From positions 1,240,001 through 1,304,000 of the forward strand of contig NZ_JABAIA010000003.1 of NCBI RefSeq assembly GCF_012641275.1: a DNA stretch of 64,000 nucleotides. The letters run 5' to 3'. Positions within the stretch are counted from its first letter, which is position 1. Each line of letters begins with the position of its first letter. The notes beneath the pieces are model-generated. The model was not told the DNA's origin. It ran no database searches and saw only the letters and a program-made list of their open reading frames with translations. A program made the position numbers and the translations under genes. The stretch comes from Chitinophaga varians (GTDB lineage Bacteria > Bacteroidota > Bacteroidia > Chitinophagales > Chitinophagaceae). Of this stretch, positions 8,563 to 15,891 are shown one piece after another.

Positions 8563-9990
8563 ATGAAATCTACGATCCTTTTTTGTTTTGCTTTCTTTTT
8601 CTCCCTGCTGGCACATGCGCAGCTGATAGGGGAGACCACGGTATGCCCGGATACGCAGTATCCCTATTTTTATGCAACCACCAGGCCGTATTGGACGATG
8701 AGCTACACGGTGATCGATGGCTATGGTAATGTCCAGCCGACAGGTACTACCTGTTATATCAGGTTCCCGAATGATCAGCCTAAAAAGCCTCGTATCCTCA
8801 CCAGGATATCATGGGCCGATGGAACAACATCGTATGATACTTCCGGAGTAATTACGGTATTAGCCATTGGTAACCCCATAGCCTATACGACCATGACAAA
8901 GTCGTTTCCCTGCTCATTCCGGGGAGCCACCACCATTACCATTAACGGTGTTCCAAGAGGAGACTTTTATGATGTGACCAATGATGCCGGCTGGCCTATG
9001 ACCCGTGTCAGCGCCAATCAGTTTACCATGGACATTAATAGTGGAGCCGAAGGTACGGTAACGCTCAGTGCGCGGAACGACAGTTGTAACAGGACACGCA
9101 GTGAGACGGTCAGGATAGCCAGGCCTAAGCCTTCATTGGGCGCTATTACGGGCCCTAGTGTTGTTTGTGATAATAGTTCGCAGACATTCACTGTGCCGCC
9201 CTTTCCCGACGCTGTGTCCTATACATGGAATGCAGATAATGCCAATGTCAGGATTAACGGTCAGGCTCCTCCTGTTACAACTACAGGAGCCGGTGGTAAC
9301 AGTGTTCAAATATCGTCTGTTGGAGGCATTTATCAGGCCAGCATTAGTGTAACTGCTTCGGGCGAATGCGGTAACAGCAATACAACTGCTAAAACTGTAG
9401 GTACCGGTACACCACCCATTGATTTTATTTCAGGGTTTGCCCGTAACGGTATAATCTTTAATGGAGGGGCGAGCTATGAGTTTTCTGTAGCACCGCCTGC
9501 AAACAATGGAACAATACTGGATATTGAATGGGACGTGATCGGAGGGACTATAGAGGACTATTACAATAATAAGCGTATGATTTATGTGCGGATGAACAAT
9601 GTTTCCAATCCTACTTTCCCAGGATCGGTCTCTATGTACGTAAAATGGAAGAACGAATGTGGGTGGAGTACAGCTTTAAACAGGACAGGCAGGCTCAGCT
9701 CCAGTGGTGGCAACACTTTCATGGCAAGTCCTAATCCGGCCAACAACTACCTCAATATAGAAATGTCCGGTACTACCGCCACCATAGAGAAAACCGCGGG
9801 AGTACAAGACGCCAGTGATATCATCCTGTATGATATGTACTATAAGGAAATCAAAAGAATGAAGCTGTCCCACGGCGCTACCAGGGCGGTGATGGACGTA
9901 CAGAACGTAAAAGAAGGAACTTATATCCTGCAGATAACCAACGGAAAAGAAAAACAGAGCAAGGTGGTGATCATCTCTCACTCCCTGTAA
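8563..9990 (+). CDS. Secreted PKD/Ig-like protein with T9SS type A sorting domain
   Basis: A 475-residue exported protein. It has a signal peptide (cleavage after LLAHA), several Cys- and Gly-rich beta-sandwich repeats resembling PKD-like domains (for example the stretch around VCDNSSQTFTVPP at about 200), and a C-terminal sorting domain starting ASPNPANNYLNIEM (about 385) with the usual PNP motif and a KEGTYILQI strand near the end. That domain directs passage through the type IX secretion system and release or anchoring at the surface. No catalytic residues are evident, so a structural or adhesive role is more likely. It stands alone and is followed by a strong terminator. Confidence 0.88.
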   Translation: MKSTILFCFAFFFSLLAHAQLIGETTVCPDTQYPYFYATTRPYWTMSYTVIDGYGNVQPTGTTCYIRFPNDQPKKPRILTRISWADGTTSYDTSGVITVLAIGNPIAYTTMTKSFPCSFRGATTITINGVPRGDFYDVTNDAGWPMTRVSANQFTMDINSGAEGTVTLSARNDSCNRTRSETVRIARPKPSLGAITGPSVVCDNSSQTFTVPPFPDAVSYTWNADNANVRINGQAPPVTTTGAGGNSVQISSVGGIYQASISVTASGECGNSNTTAKTVGTGTPPIDFISGFARNGIIFNGGASYEFSVAPPANNGTILDIEWDVIGGTIEDYYNNKRMIYVRMNNVSNPTFPGSVSMYVKWKNECGWSTALNRTGRLSSSGGNTFMASPNPANNYLNIEMSGTTATIEKTAGVQDASDIILYDMYYKEIKRMKLSHGATRAVMDVQNVKEGTYILQITNGKEKQSKVVIISHSL

Positions 9991-10007
9991 TCACTCAAAA
10001 TTGTATC

Positions 10008-10052
10008 ACGGCCTGTGTTCAGTTAAATATTGAACGCAGGCCGTTACGTTTT
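10008..10052 (+). terminator. Terminator of the T9SS cargo gene
   Basis: ACGGCCTG-T-GTTCA pairs with TGAAC-G-CAGGCCGT (10008-10044, one G-U pair, 9-base loop) and is followed by TACGTTTT. It lies 18 bases after the stop codon. Confidence 0.8.
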
Positions 10053-10081
10053 CAGACCATTGCCCGTCGCAAATATACCGG

Positions 10082-10216
10082 CTACATACATCTTTTCACA
10101 AAACGCTTACCTTTGACAAGGAATTAAAAGGCAATACCGAAACCGTGATCCGTAACCTGCTGCTGACAGAGCGTTTCTTTTATCAGCTGCGGAAGCTGTT
10201 ACAGGCCGGCCGGTGA
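10082..10216 (+). pseudogene. Possible 3' remnant of a lost gene
   Basis: A 44-codon open stretch without any ATG ends in TGA at 10214. It reads as ordinary protein (for example GNTETVIRNLLLTERFFYQL then RKLLQAGR) with codon use like the neighbouring genes. I do not recognise the protein. A TACCTTTG promoter-like box lies inside it, so the sequence may instead be just the leader of the next gene. I consider a truncated C-terminal fragment plausible but unproven. Confidence 0.25.
10108..10115 (+). promoter_or_regulatory. -7 box candidate (TACCTTTG)
   Basis: A perfect TAnnTTTG match 140 bases upstream of the immunity-like gene, with no TTG at -33. It could drive that gene with a long leader. 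Confidence 0.35.
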
Positions 10217-10254
10217 AGTATGCCGGTTGCCCTTCTGTAAATAAATTTAATAGC

Positions 10255-10911
10255 ATGGAACTTCAGTTATCAGATAAAAATTTCTGCCTGTTTTTATTAG
10301 CGCAATTCCCCTTTGCTTCCGATGATGAGTTGGAGATGACGTTGACGGACTATTTACCGGAAATCTTCGAAATGCCGGCAGGGGAGTGGCTGGATGAATT
10401 GACAGGTCCGGCAGAAGGCGACTGGAAAGGATATACCTACATGCACCGCCTCAATGAGACGGTCACATTTTACGCGGAGTTTCATCCCCATGAAACCGTT
10501 TATTTTTTAAACGATACTTACTTAGGTAATACCGGCGGGCATTTTCACCTTTCCCTGTTGAGTTGGGAGGAATTGCAGGCTATTGTAAATAATGACAGGA
10601 CTGACCCTTCATTGTTGTTTTGGCTGCTGCTGCCGCTGGCGGTTGGAAAGGAATCAGAGCAATCTGCCATAGCCGCAGCTATCGGCGAACACCTGAAAGC
10701 TACCGCGCTGGACCTGCAAGATGAACAGCGGCGTATGCTCACAAACTTTCTGACGCGCCACCTTATTTTCCCGGACGAGGAAAGCAATGTATTTGAATAC
10801 AAAACGGGTATCGGGCTGGTGACCAGCCGGAACCACTCGGAAAGGAACCGTAATAATGACGCTGCAAGCCTGGTAAAGGTCAATGAAGTGATCTATTCCG
10901 CCGTCAGATGA
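10255..10911 (+). CDS. Immunity-type protein (Imm19-like)
   Basis: A 218-residue cytoplasmic protein with an acidic N-terminal half. The motifs DYLPEIFEMPAGEWLDELTG, AEFHPHETVYFLND and GNTGGHFHLSLLSWEEL recall, from memory, a Bacteroidota immunity-protein family of polymorphic toxin systems (Imm19). No signal peptide or membrane segment is seen. The ATG at 10255 is preferred over a GTG at 10213 because it follows an A/T-rich leader and begins the conserved region. No partner toxin gene is adjacent, so it is an orphan. It converges on the LuxR-type gene with an 8-base overlap of the two coding ends. The family name is a recollection, not a search result. Confidence 0.65.
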   Translation: MELQLSDKNFCLFLLAQFPFASDDELEMTLTDYLPEIFEMPAGEWLDELTGPAEGDWKGYTYMHRLNETVTFYAEFHPHETVYFLNDTYLGNTGGHFHLSLLSWEELQAIVNNDRTDPSLLFWLLLPLAVGKESEQSAIAAAIGEHLKATALDLQDEQRRMLTNFLTRHLIFPDEESNVFEYKTGIGLVTSRNHSERNRNNDAASLVKVNEVIYSAVR

Positions 10912-11659
10912 TTTTGCTGTTAATGGCGTAGGACAGCGCTTCTGTCATGTTGTCAACGTTCAGCCGCTCGAAGATGCGCCGGCGGTAGTATTTGACGGTA
11001 TCGGGCACCACATGCAGCCGTTGGGCGATTTCGCTGATGGTTAACCCCTGCGCATGCAATCGTAATACCTCCGTTTCTCTTTCCGTCAGTGTTGGTTTGT
11101 CTGACTTCCGCCAGGTGTTGTTCGTTAACCCCAGGTCCCATACTTCATCCGACCCTTGTTTATAGATGCGGACGTTGCCCGCTGTCTGGTGGTGTGAAAT
11201 GGAGACAATACACAGGGCCTTCCATATTTTCCCTTCGCTGTTAAGGAAAAGAGGCGTCAGCTTATGATTGATTAATTCCTGCTTGCCGTTCCGGTCAATC
11301 AGGTGAAAGTCGTAGGTGATGCTGTACAACAGCCGTTCCTCCGCCGGGAGCTGCCGGTAGAAGTTAAATCCTGCTTCATTGAGGGTGGTCAGCAATTGCA
11401 GGTCTTCCGGCGGAACATGCTTAAAGTAAAAGTCATATCCTGCCTGAAGTACTTCTGCTGCGGAATAGCCGCATAAAAACAGCGGGTTGTCCGAGACATA
11501 GTCGAAAGACATGTCCGTATAGTCGATCACGTAAAGGCTTTGATACGTCAGTCGTGCAAATGCTTTCGCGACTTCGAGGTAATCTTTTGGTTGATCGGCG
11601 CCGGGAGTATTGCCCAGCTTGTTTTTTGTCAGCAGACCGGAGTATAGGTTGTTTTTCAT
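10904..11659 (-). CDS. LuxR-type regulator with PAS-like sensor
   Basis: A 251-residue regulator. Residues from about 30 to 160 look like a PAS-type fold (LYVIDYTDMSFDYVSDNPLF, then a Bacteroidota-style 'DYDFHLIDRNGK' strand region), and the last 65 residues form a LuxR/GerE helix-turn-helix: LTERETEVLRLHAQGLTISE followed by IAQRLHVVPDTVKYYRRRIF. The ATG at 11659 (MKNNLYS) is chosen over an upstream start at 11680 because the latter would lie inside the predicted -7 box. A palindrome at 11685-11698 overlaps the promoter and may allow autoregulation. Its target genes are unknown. Confidence 0.85.
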   Translation of the reverse strand: MKNNLYSGLLTKNKLGNTPGADQPKDYLEVAKAFARLTYQSLYVIDYTDMSFDYVSDNPLFLCGYSAAEVLQAGYDFYFKHVPPEDLQLLTTLNEAGFNFYRQLPAEERLLYSITYDFHLIDRNGKQELINHKLTPLFLNSEGKIWKALCIVSISHHQTAGNVRIYKQGSDEVWDLGLTNNTWRKSDKPTLTERETEVLRLHAQGLTISEIAQRLHVVPDTVKYYRRRIFERLNVDNMTEALSYAINSKII

Positions 11660-11677
11660 GTGTATAACTGAACAAGA

Positions 11678-11698
11678 CAAATTTACACTAAAGTGTAG
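11678..11698 (-). promoter_or_regulatory. Promoter (-7 TAAATTTG) with overlapping palindrome
   Basis: On the minus strand TAAATTTG (11685-11678) matches the TAnnTTTG element 19 bases before the LuxR-type start codon. The palindrome TACACT-AA-AGTGTA (11685-11698) lies directly upstream and touches the box. Confidence 0.5.
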
Positions 11699-11746
11699 GC
11701 ATTCATAATATTTTTGTTTTGATTTTTGATGTAAAGATTTTTTTTC

Positions 11747-12481
11747 ATGAGTGAGCTGTCGACATCAACCTGTACCAACTGTGAAACCCCTGTTAATGAA
11801 AAATTCTGTGGCCATTGCGGGCAACCTGCCGTATTAAAACGTATCGATAGCCACTATGTGTTGCATGAGGTCCAGCACCTGTTGCACGTGGAAAAAGGAC
11901 TGTTATATACCATTAAGGAATTGCTGCTCAGGCCTGGCCGTAATGTCAGGGAGTATCTTACGAAGAAGCGGGACAAGCTGGTGAAGCCCGTTGTCTATAT
12001 CATCATCACATCTTTGGTGTACTCTACCATAGCCCACTTCTTTCATATTGAAAAAGAAATCGGCAGCACAGCGACATCAGCCACTATCGGTATTTTCCGG
12101 TGGGTGGAGCATCATTACGGCTATGCCAATATCATAATAGGCCTATTCATTGCCTTGTGGCTGAAGCTGATATTCAGAAAGTACCATTATAATTTCTTTG
12201 AGATAGTGGTCCTGCTCTGTTTTACCATGGGAACGGGTATGCTGATCATGGCCGTGTTCGCGCTGGCGCAGGGAGTACTGCACGTCAGCCTGATGATGGC
12301 AGGCAGTATCCTGCCATTCATTTACTGTGCCTGGGCCATCGGCCAGTTTTTTGCCGGCAAAAAGCCGCTTGGCTATTTACTGGCTTTTGTGGCCTATATG
12401 CTCGGTATGTTCTCCTTTTACCTGGTAGTTGTCTTCGTTGGCACGATGGTCGATGTGCTGGCGAAAATGATGCACGCGTAG
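11747..12481 (+). CDS. DUF3667 membrane protein with N-terminal zinc ribbon
   Basis: A 244-residue integral membrane protein. It opens with a zinc-ribbon-like knuckle pair (CTNCETPVNEKFCGHCGQ), then the DUF3667 signature region (LHVEKGLLYTIKELLLRPGR, NVREYLTKKRDKLVKPVVY) and four or five hydrophobic helices from about residue 85 to the end. The family is common and often duplicated in Bacteroidota; its function is not established. It is transcribed divergently from the LuxR-type regulator, which may control it. No catalytic motif is visible. Confidence 0.85.
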   Translation: MSELSTSTCTNCETPVNEKFCGHCGQPAVLKRIDSHYVLHEVQHLLHVEKGLLYTIKELLLRPGRNVREYLTKKRDKLVKPVVYIIITSLVYSTIAHFFHIEKEIGSTATSATIGIFRWVEHHYGYANIIIGLFIALWLKLIFRKYHYNFFEIVVLLCFTMGTGMLIMAVFALAQGVLHVSLMMAGSILPFIYCAWAIGQFFAGKKPLGYLLAFVAYMLGMFSFYLVVVFVGTMVDVLAKMMHA

Positions 12482-12671
12482 TAATGCCCGTCAATCCGGT
12501 TACCTTTGACCATAGTTTGATAGCCCTGCCTCGATCGCGGCATTGAAGGGATCTTGGGTAGTGAATACAATTGGGGGATTGTTCTTAATTGCGTGGAATT
12601 ACGTATTTTCCATTGCATTAAAACCTTATATGGTAAACCCTCCTGTTCTCATGTCGCGGACTAATACTGGT

Positions 12672-14198
12672 ATGGCTGATGTTGCAGGGTGCATTATAAA
12701 AGCATCTGGAGGTAGTATTCGAATAATATCGAAACGAATCATAACAACAATTGCTGTAACGGTCATACTGGCCGGCCTGATGGCGTTAACCCCTACGCCT
12801 GAAGAAAAAGACACCTCCCGCCGGGTCAGCGATTATTTTGAGCAGATACGCCATGACCCGCTTTTGCTGACGGTATTCTTCTCCGCCATGCCGAAAGGGG
12901 GCGATCTCCATCATCATTTTTCAGGATCTGTTTATGGGGAAACGTATTGGCAGATACTCTCGGACAGTAACGGCTGGATTAACACTGCCACGGCGGAAGT
13001 AGACACGCCGGGAACGGAGCATCTGGCACCATGGAAGCGTTTCGGGGAACTGCCCCGCAATGCGCGTTTTGATTCGCTTAAACAGGCGTTTCTGCGGATG
13101 GCTTCTGTAAAGGATTATGAGGAATCGCTGCGTCCATCCGATGAACATTTTTTTGCCACGTTCACGAAAATGTCGTTCATAGCGTCGTTCGGCATGGCCC
13201 ATGGCCTGAGGGAGCTGAAAGAAAGAGCTGTCAGCGAACATGTGCAGTATATAGAAACGCAGGTGGGACAACTGGACACGGCGATCAGGCTGCCGGAAAA
13301 TACCGGTTGGGAAAAAATACTGACCGCTGCCTCGCTGAAAGACAGCCTGGCGGTATTTGAGATACTGGATAAGGCCCGTGCCACACTGCTGGAGCGTGGT
13401 GTTAGCGGAGCGGTGGACAACTTCCTGCATCGGTTGGAACGGTTGCATTATCAGGCTAACGTAGATGATTCAACGTTTATGTTGCGTTATCATCTGGCAG
13501 CGTCCAGGTCGGATGCCCCGTTGGACGTATACCGGCGGCTGCTGCTGGCTTTTGAGGCAGTGGACCGGGGCTCGCTGGTGGTGGGAGTGAACCTGCTGAA
13601 ACCTGAAGACGGAGAGGTGTCTATGAGAGATTATCGTCTTCATATGTTGATGTTTGCCCAATTGTCCCGTCTCTATCCCGGTGTGCCATATTCACTGCAC
13701 GCCGGCGAGCTGGCCATGGGAATGGTAAGGCCGGAGCAACTGCGTACACATATTACGGATGCCGTGATGACCGCCGGCGCCAGGAGAATTGGCCACGGTG
13801 TGTCTGTTGCCTATGAAACAGCCTGCAATGCGTTGCTCGACACCATGGCCCGGAGAAAAATTCCGGTGGAAATCAATCTCAGCAGCAATGAATTTATTTT
13901 GAAGATCAAGGATGAGCAGCACCCCGTTCTGCTGTACCATGCCCGCCAGGTACCTGTGGTTATCAGTACCGATGATGCCGGCGTGCTCCGCACAGACCTT
14001 ACCCGGCAGTACGTATTGTTGGCTGCCCGCTATCCTTCGTTGCGTTATGCGGATATTAAACAGATGATCAGAAACAGTATTCAGTACAGTTTTATACGGC
14101 CCGCAGCGGTTAAAAATCAACAGCAGCAACGTCTGGACGCTGCGCTGGCAAGGTTTGAAGAACAGGTACTCCGCACTCACCGGCTCATAAAGAAATAA
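12672..14198 (+). CDS. Adenosine deaminase family protein, membrane-anchored or exported
   Basis: A metal-dependent amidohydrolase of the adenosine deaminase superfamily. The motifs are all present: KGGDLHHHFSGS (metal-binding His pair), SLHAGEL (His and catalytic Glu), RIGHG (metal His) and STDDAGV (metal Asp). A hydrophobic segment near the N terminus (IITTIAVTVILAGLMAL) suggests a signal anchor or uncleaved signal, so it probably deaminates adenosine or a related nucleoside in the periplasm, like the exported ADGF/ADA2-type enzymes. The start is uncertain: the frame is open from a TTG at 12543, with ATGs at 12630, 12651 and 12672. I chose the last because it leaves the shortest odd N-terminal extension before the hydrophobic segment. 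Confidence 0.85.
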   Translation: MADVAGCIIKASGGSIRIISKRIITTIAVTVILAGLMALTPTPEEKDTSRRVSDYFEQIRHDPLLLTVFFSAMPKGGDLHHHFSGSVYGETYWQILSDSNGWINTATAEVDTPGTEHLAPWKRFGELPRNARFDSLKQAFLRMASVKDYEESLRPSDEHFFATFTKMSFIASFGMAHGLRELKERAVSEHVQYIETQVGQLDTAIRLPENTGWEKILTAASLKDSLAVFEILDKARATLLERGVSGAVDNFLHRLERLHYQANVDDSTFMLRYHLAASRSDAPLDVYRRLLLAFEAVDRGSLVVGVNLLKPEDGEVSMRDYRLHMLMFAQLSRLYPGVPYSLHAGELAMGMVRPEQLRTHITDAVMTAGARRIGHGVSVAYETACNALLDTMARRKIPVEINLSSNEFILKIKDEQHPVLLYHARQVPVVISTDDAGVLRTDLTRQYVLLAARYPSLRYADIKQMIRNSIQYSFIRPAAVKNQQQQRLDAALARFEEQVLRTHRLIKK

Positions 14199-14282
14199 CA
14201 GCTACTTTGTCTTACTCCTCATGTTCGTAATGAACGCTAAAAAAAATCTACAGACATCAACATATGTAAATGTTTATGACGG

Positions 14283-14363
14283 ACAACCGTTCTAGTTTTG
14301 CCCCATGCTGTTGAAAACCTCCGGAGGCCAAGGGTTTCGGAGGTTATTGAACGGTTGTTTTTT
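14283..14363 (+). promoter_or_regulatory. Nested double hairpin in the esterase leader (terminator or attenuator)
   Basis: ACAACCGTTC (14283-14292) pairs perfectly with GAACGGTTGT (14349-14358), followed by TTTTTTG. Inside the loop AACCTCCG (14316-14323) pairs with CGGAGGTT (14338-14345). It may end the deaminase transcript or act as an attenuator before the esterase gene (start 14386). A TAGTTTTG -7 box match also lies at 14293-14300, in the outer loop. Confidence 0.45.
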
Positions 14364-14385
14364 GTCATCTTTTAAAACAGAATAT

Positions 14386-15204
14386 ATGAAACAATCAATC
14401 ATCGCCCTGTGGCTGGCGCTGGTACTAATGCCTGTAGTGTACGTGAAGGCTGCCACTGTGGATACCCTTGCTGTTTTCAGCAACGCTATGGGAAAACCGG
14501 TGCGCACGCTGGTGGTGGTCCCGGCGACATCAAAGACCGGCCAACGTTTCCCTACGGTATATGTCTTGCACGGATATAGCGGTAACCCGGACCGTACTTT
14601 AAAAGCTGATATCCCGTCTTTGCCTCAGATGGCAGATCAATATGGCATATTGTTCGTTATCCCCGACGGCGGATTTGACAGCTGGTATATCAATAGCCCG
14701 GTTAAAAAGGACAGTCAGTATGAAACGTTTGTGGGCGGGGAGTTGGTGAATTATGTGGACCAGCATTATCCTACCATCGCCACGCGCGACCAGCGGGGCC
14801 TGATGGGCTGGAGCATGGGAGGCCACGGTGCGCTGTATGTGGGACTGAAACACGCCGGTAGTTTTGGTGCGCTGGGAAGTATGTGCGGCGCGGTGGACTT
14901 CAAGCCGTTTGTGATGGATTTCGGTATTGACAAACTGGTGGGGGCCGACAGTACTAAATGGAAGTATTATAATGTGCTGGACAATGCGCGGTATTTTGTA
15001 TTCAGCCAGCAACAGCTGATGATCACGTGCGGTACCGCAGATCCTTTCCTGGCTTACAACCGCCGGCTGCACGAATACCTGGACAAGCATCACGTGGCGC
15101 ATACCTATATGGAAACGGAAGGGGCGCATGATCATGCTTATTGGTCGAAAGCCGCTAAATACCAGGTTTTGTGGTTTAACCTGTTCTTTACAGCGCCCCG
15201 TTAG
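14386..15204 (+). CDS. Exported esterase, esterase D/feruloyl-esterase-like
   Basis: A 272-residue alpha/beta-hydrolase with a signal peptide (cleavage near VKAAT). The oxyanion region YVLHGYSGNP, the nucleophile elbow GWSMGGHGAL, the Asp in CGTADPFL and the His in GAHDHAYW match the esterase D / S-formylglutathione hydrolase-like fold. Because it is exported, it probably cleaves acyl or feruloyl esters on polysaccharides rather than S-formylglutathione. The ATG at 14386 is chosen because the upstream extension to 14305 lacks signal-peptide character and overlaps a hairpin. Substrate is inferred, not shown. Confidence 0.88.
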   Translation: MKQSIIALWLALVLMPVVYVKAATVDTLAVFSNAMGKPVRTLVVVPATSKTGQRFPTVYVLHGYSGNPDRTLKADIPSLPQMADQYGILFVIPDGGFDSWYINSPVKKDSQYETFVGGELVNYVDQHYPTIATRDQRGLMGWSMGGHGALYVGLKHAGSFGALGSMCGAVDFKPFVMDFGIDKLVGADSTKWKYYNVLDNARYFVFSQQQLMITCGTADPFLAYNRRLHEYLDKHHVAHTYMETEGAHDHAYWSKAAKYQVLWFNLFFTAPR

Positions 15205-15256
15205 TAGTCAGACACCAGTCCCCAAACCAGTAAAGGAAAATGCTGGTTTCCCGGTA

Positions 15257-15287
15257 TTGTCACGGGTGTAGCACCAGCCTACCTTTG
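15257..15287 (+). promoter_or_regulatory. Bacteroidota-type promoter of the small lipoprotein gene
   Basis: TTG (15257-15259) and TACCTTTG (15280-15287) are separated by 20 bases, matching the -33/-7 layout of the Bacteroidota primary sigma factor. The start codon is 32 bases downstream. Confidence 0.65.
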
Positions 15288-15318
15288 CTACATTCATTCT
15301 AACCTTCAATACACATAA

Positions 15319-15810
15319 ATGGGAACTAAAAAAGCGAAAAACATTGTTTGGGGACTGTGCCTGGCTGCCGTTGCCACTTTTACCTTTACCGGTTGCAGTA
15401 AAAAGGATGATCCGGCTCCTTCAGCCAATAAGATAACGATCAAATATACGGTTACCGCTACCGGTGTCTCTGAAATGGATAACCTGGACTTTTCTGCACA
15501 GGCAGGCAATCACGATGCCAGCCAATATGGCGCACCCGTATGGAAAGTCAATGGCGACGGCCAGGGGAATCAGGATAATGTTGTTGTAGACGATAAAAAG
15601 TTTTTGGGAAGCACCAAGACCTATGTTTTAGAAACAGTTAAAGCTTTTGATTTTGGTTCTTTACACGTGGACTGTACGAACATGGACGGAGAGACAATTG
15701 TATTAACCTATAAGGCTGAAATAAACGGTCAGGTGCAGACAAACGAAACTGCCACGATCGTAGCAGGCGCGGGCGCGTACAGCAAAAATTTCACCTACAA
15801 GGGGCAGTAG
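15319..15810 (+). CDS. Small hypothetical lipoprotein
   Basis: A 163-residue protein with a lipoprotein signal peptide ending TFTGC, so the mature protein would be anchored by an acylated cysteine near residue 26. The rest is soluble, polar and strand-rich, with a single later Cys (VDCTNMDGE) and no enzymatic motif. It resembles small beta-sandwich lipoproteins common in Chitinophaga, but I recognise no named family. It has its own promoter and is followed by a strong terminator, so it is monocistronic. Confidence 0.8.
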   Translation: MGTKKAKNIVWGLCLAAVATFTFTGCSKKDDPAPSANKITIKYTVTATGVSEMDNLDFSAQAGNHDASQYGAPVWKVNGDGQGNQDNVVVDDKKFLGSTKTYVLETVKAFDFGSLHVDCTNMDGETIVLTYKAEINGQVQTNETATIVAGAGAYSKNFTYKGQ

Positions 15811-15846
15811 ATAATTTTCAGCGGTGTCAGCTGATCTTTATAATCG

Positions 15847-15891
15847 CAGATAAGTCAAGCGGTGTACGTCGGTACACCGCTTATCTGTTTT
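15847..15891 (+). terminator. Bidirectional terminator
   Basis: AAGCGGTGTAC (15857-15867) pairs perfectly with GTACACCGCTT (15872-15882) around a 4-base loop, and an outer CAGAT/ATCTG pair extends the stem before TTTT. It separates the convergent lipoprotein and flavoenzyme genes; the T run favours the plus strand. Confidence 0.8.

Noticed and set aside
12501..12508. TACCTTTG as a promoter for the adenosine deaminase
   Set aside because: The -7 match is perfect, but no -33 TTG is seen and the likely start codon is over 160 bases away, so I do not list it as a promoter.
15224..15249. AAACCAG/CTGGTTT hairpin after the esterase gene
   Set aside because: A 7-bp A/T-rich stem with a 12-base loop and no T run is too weak to call a terminator.
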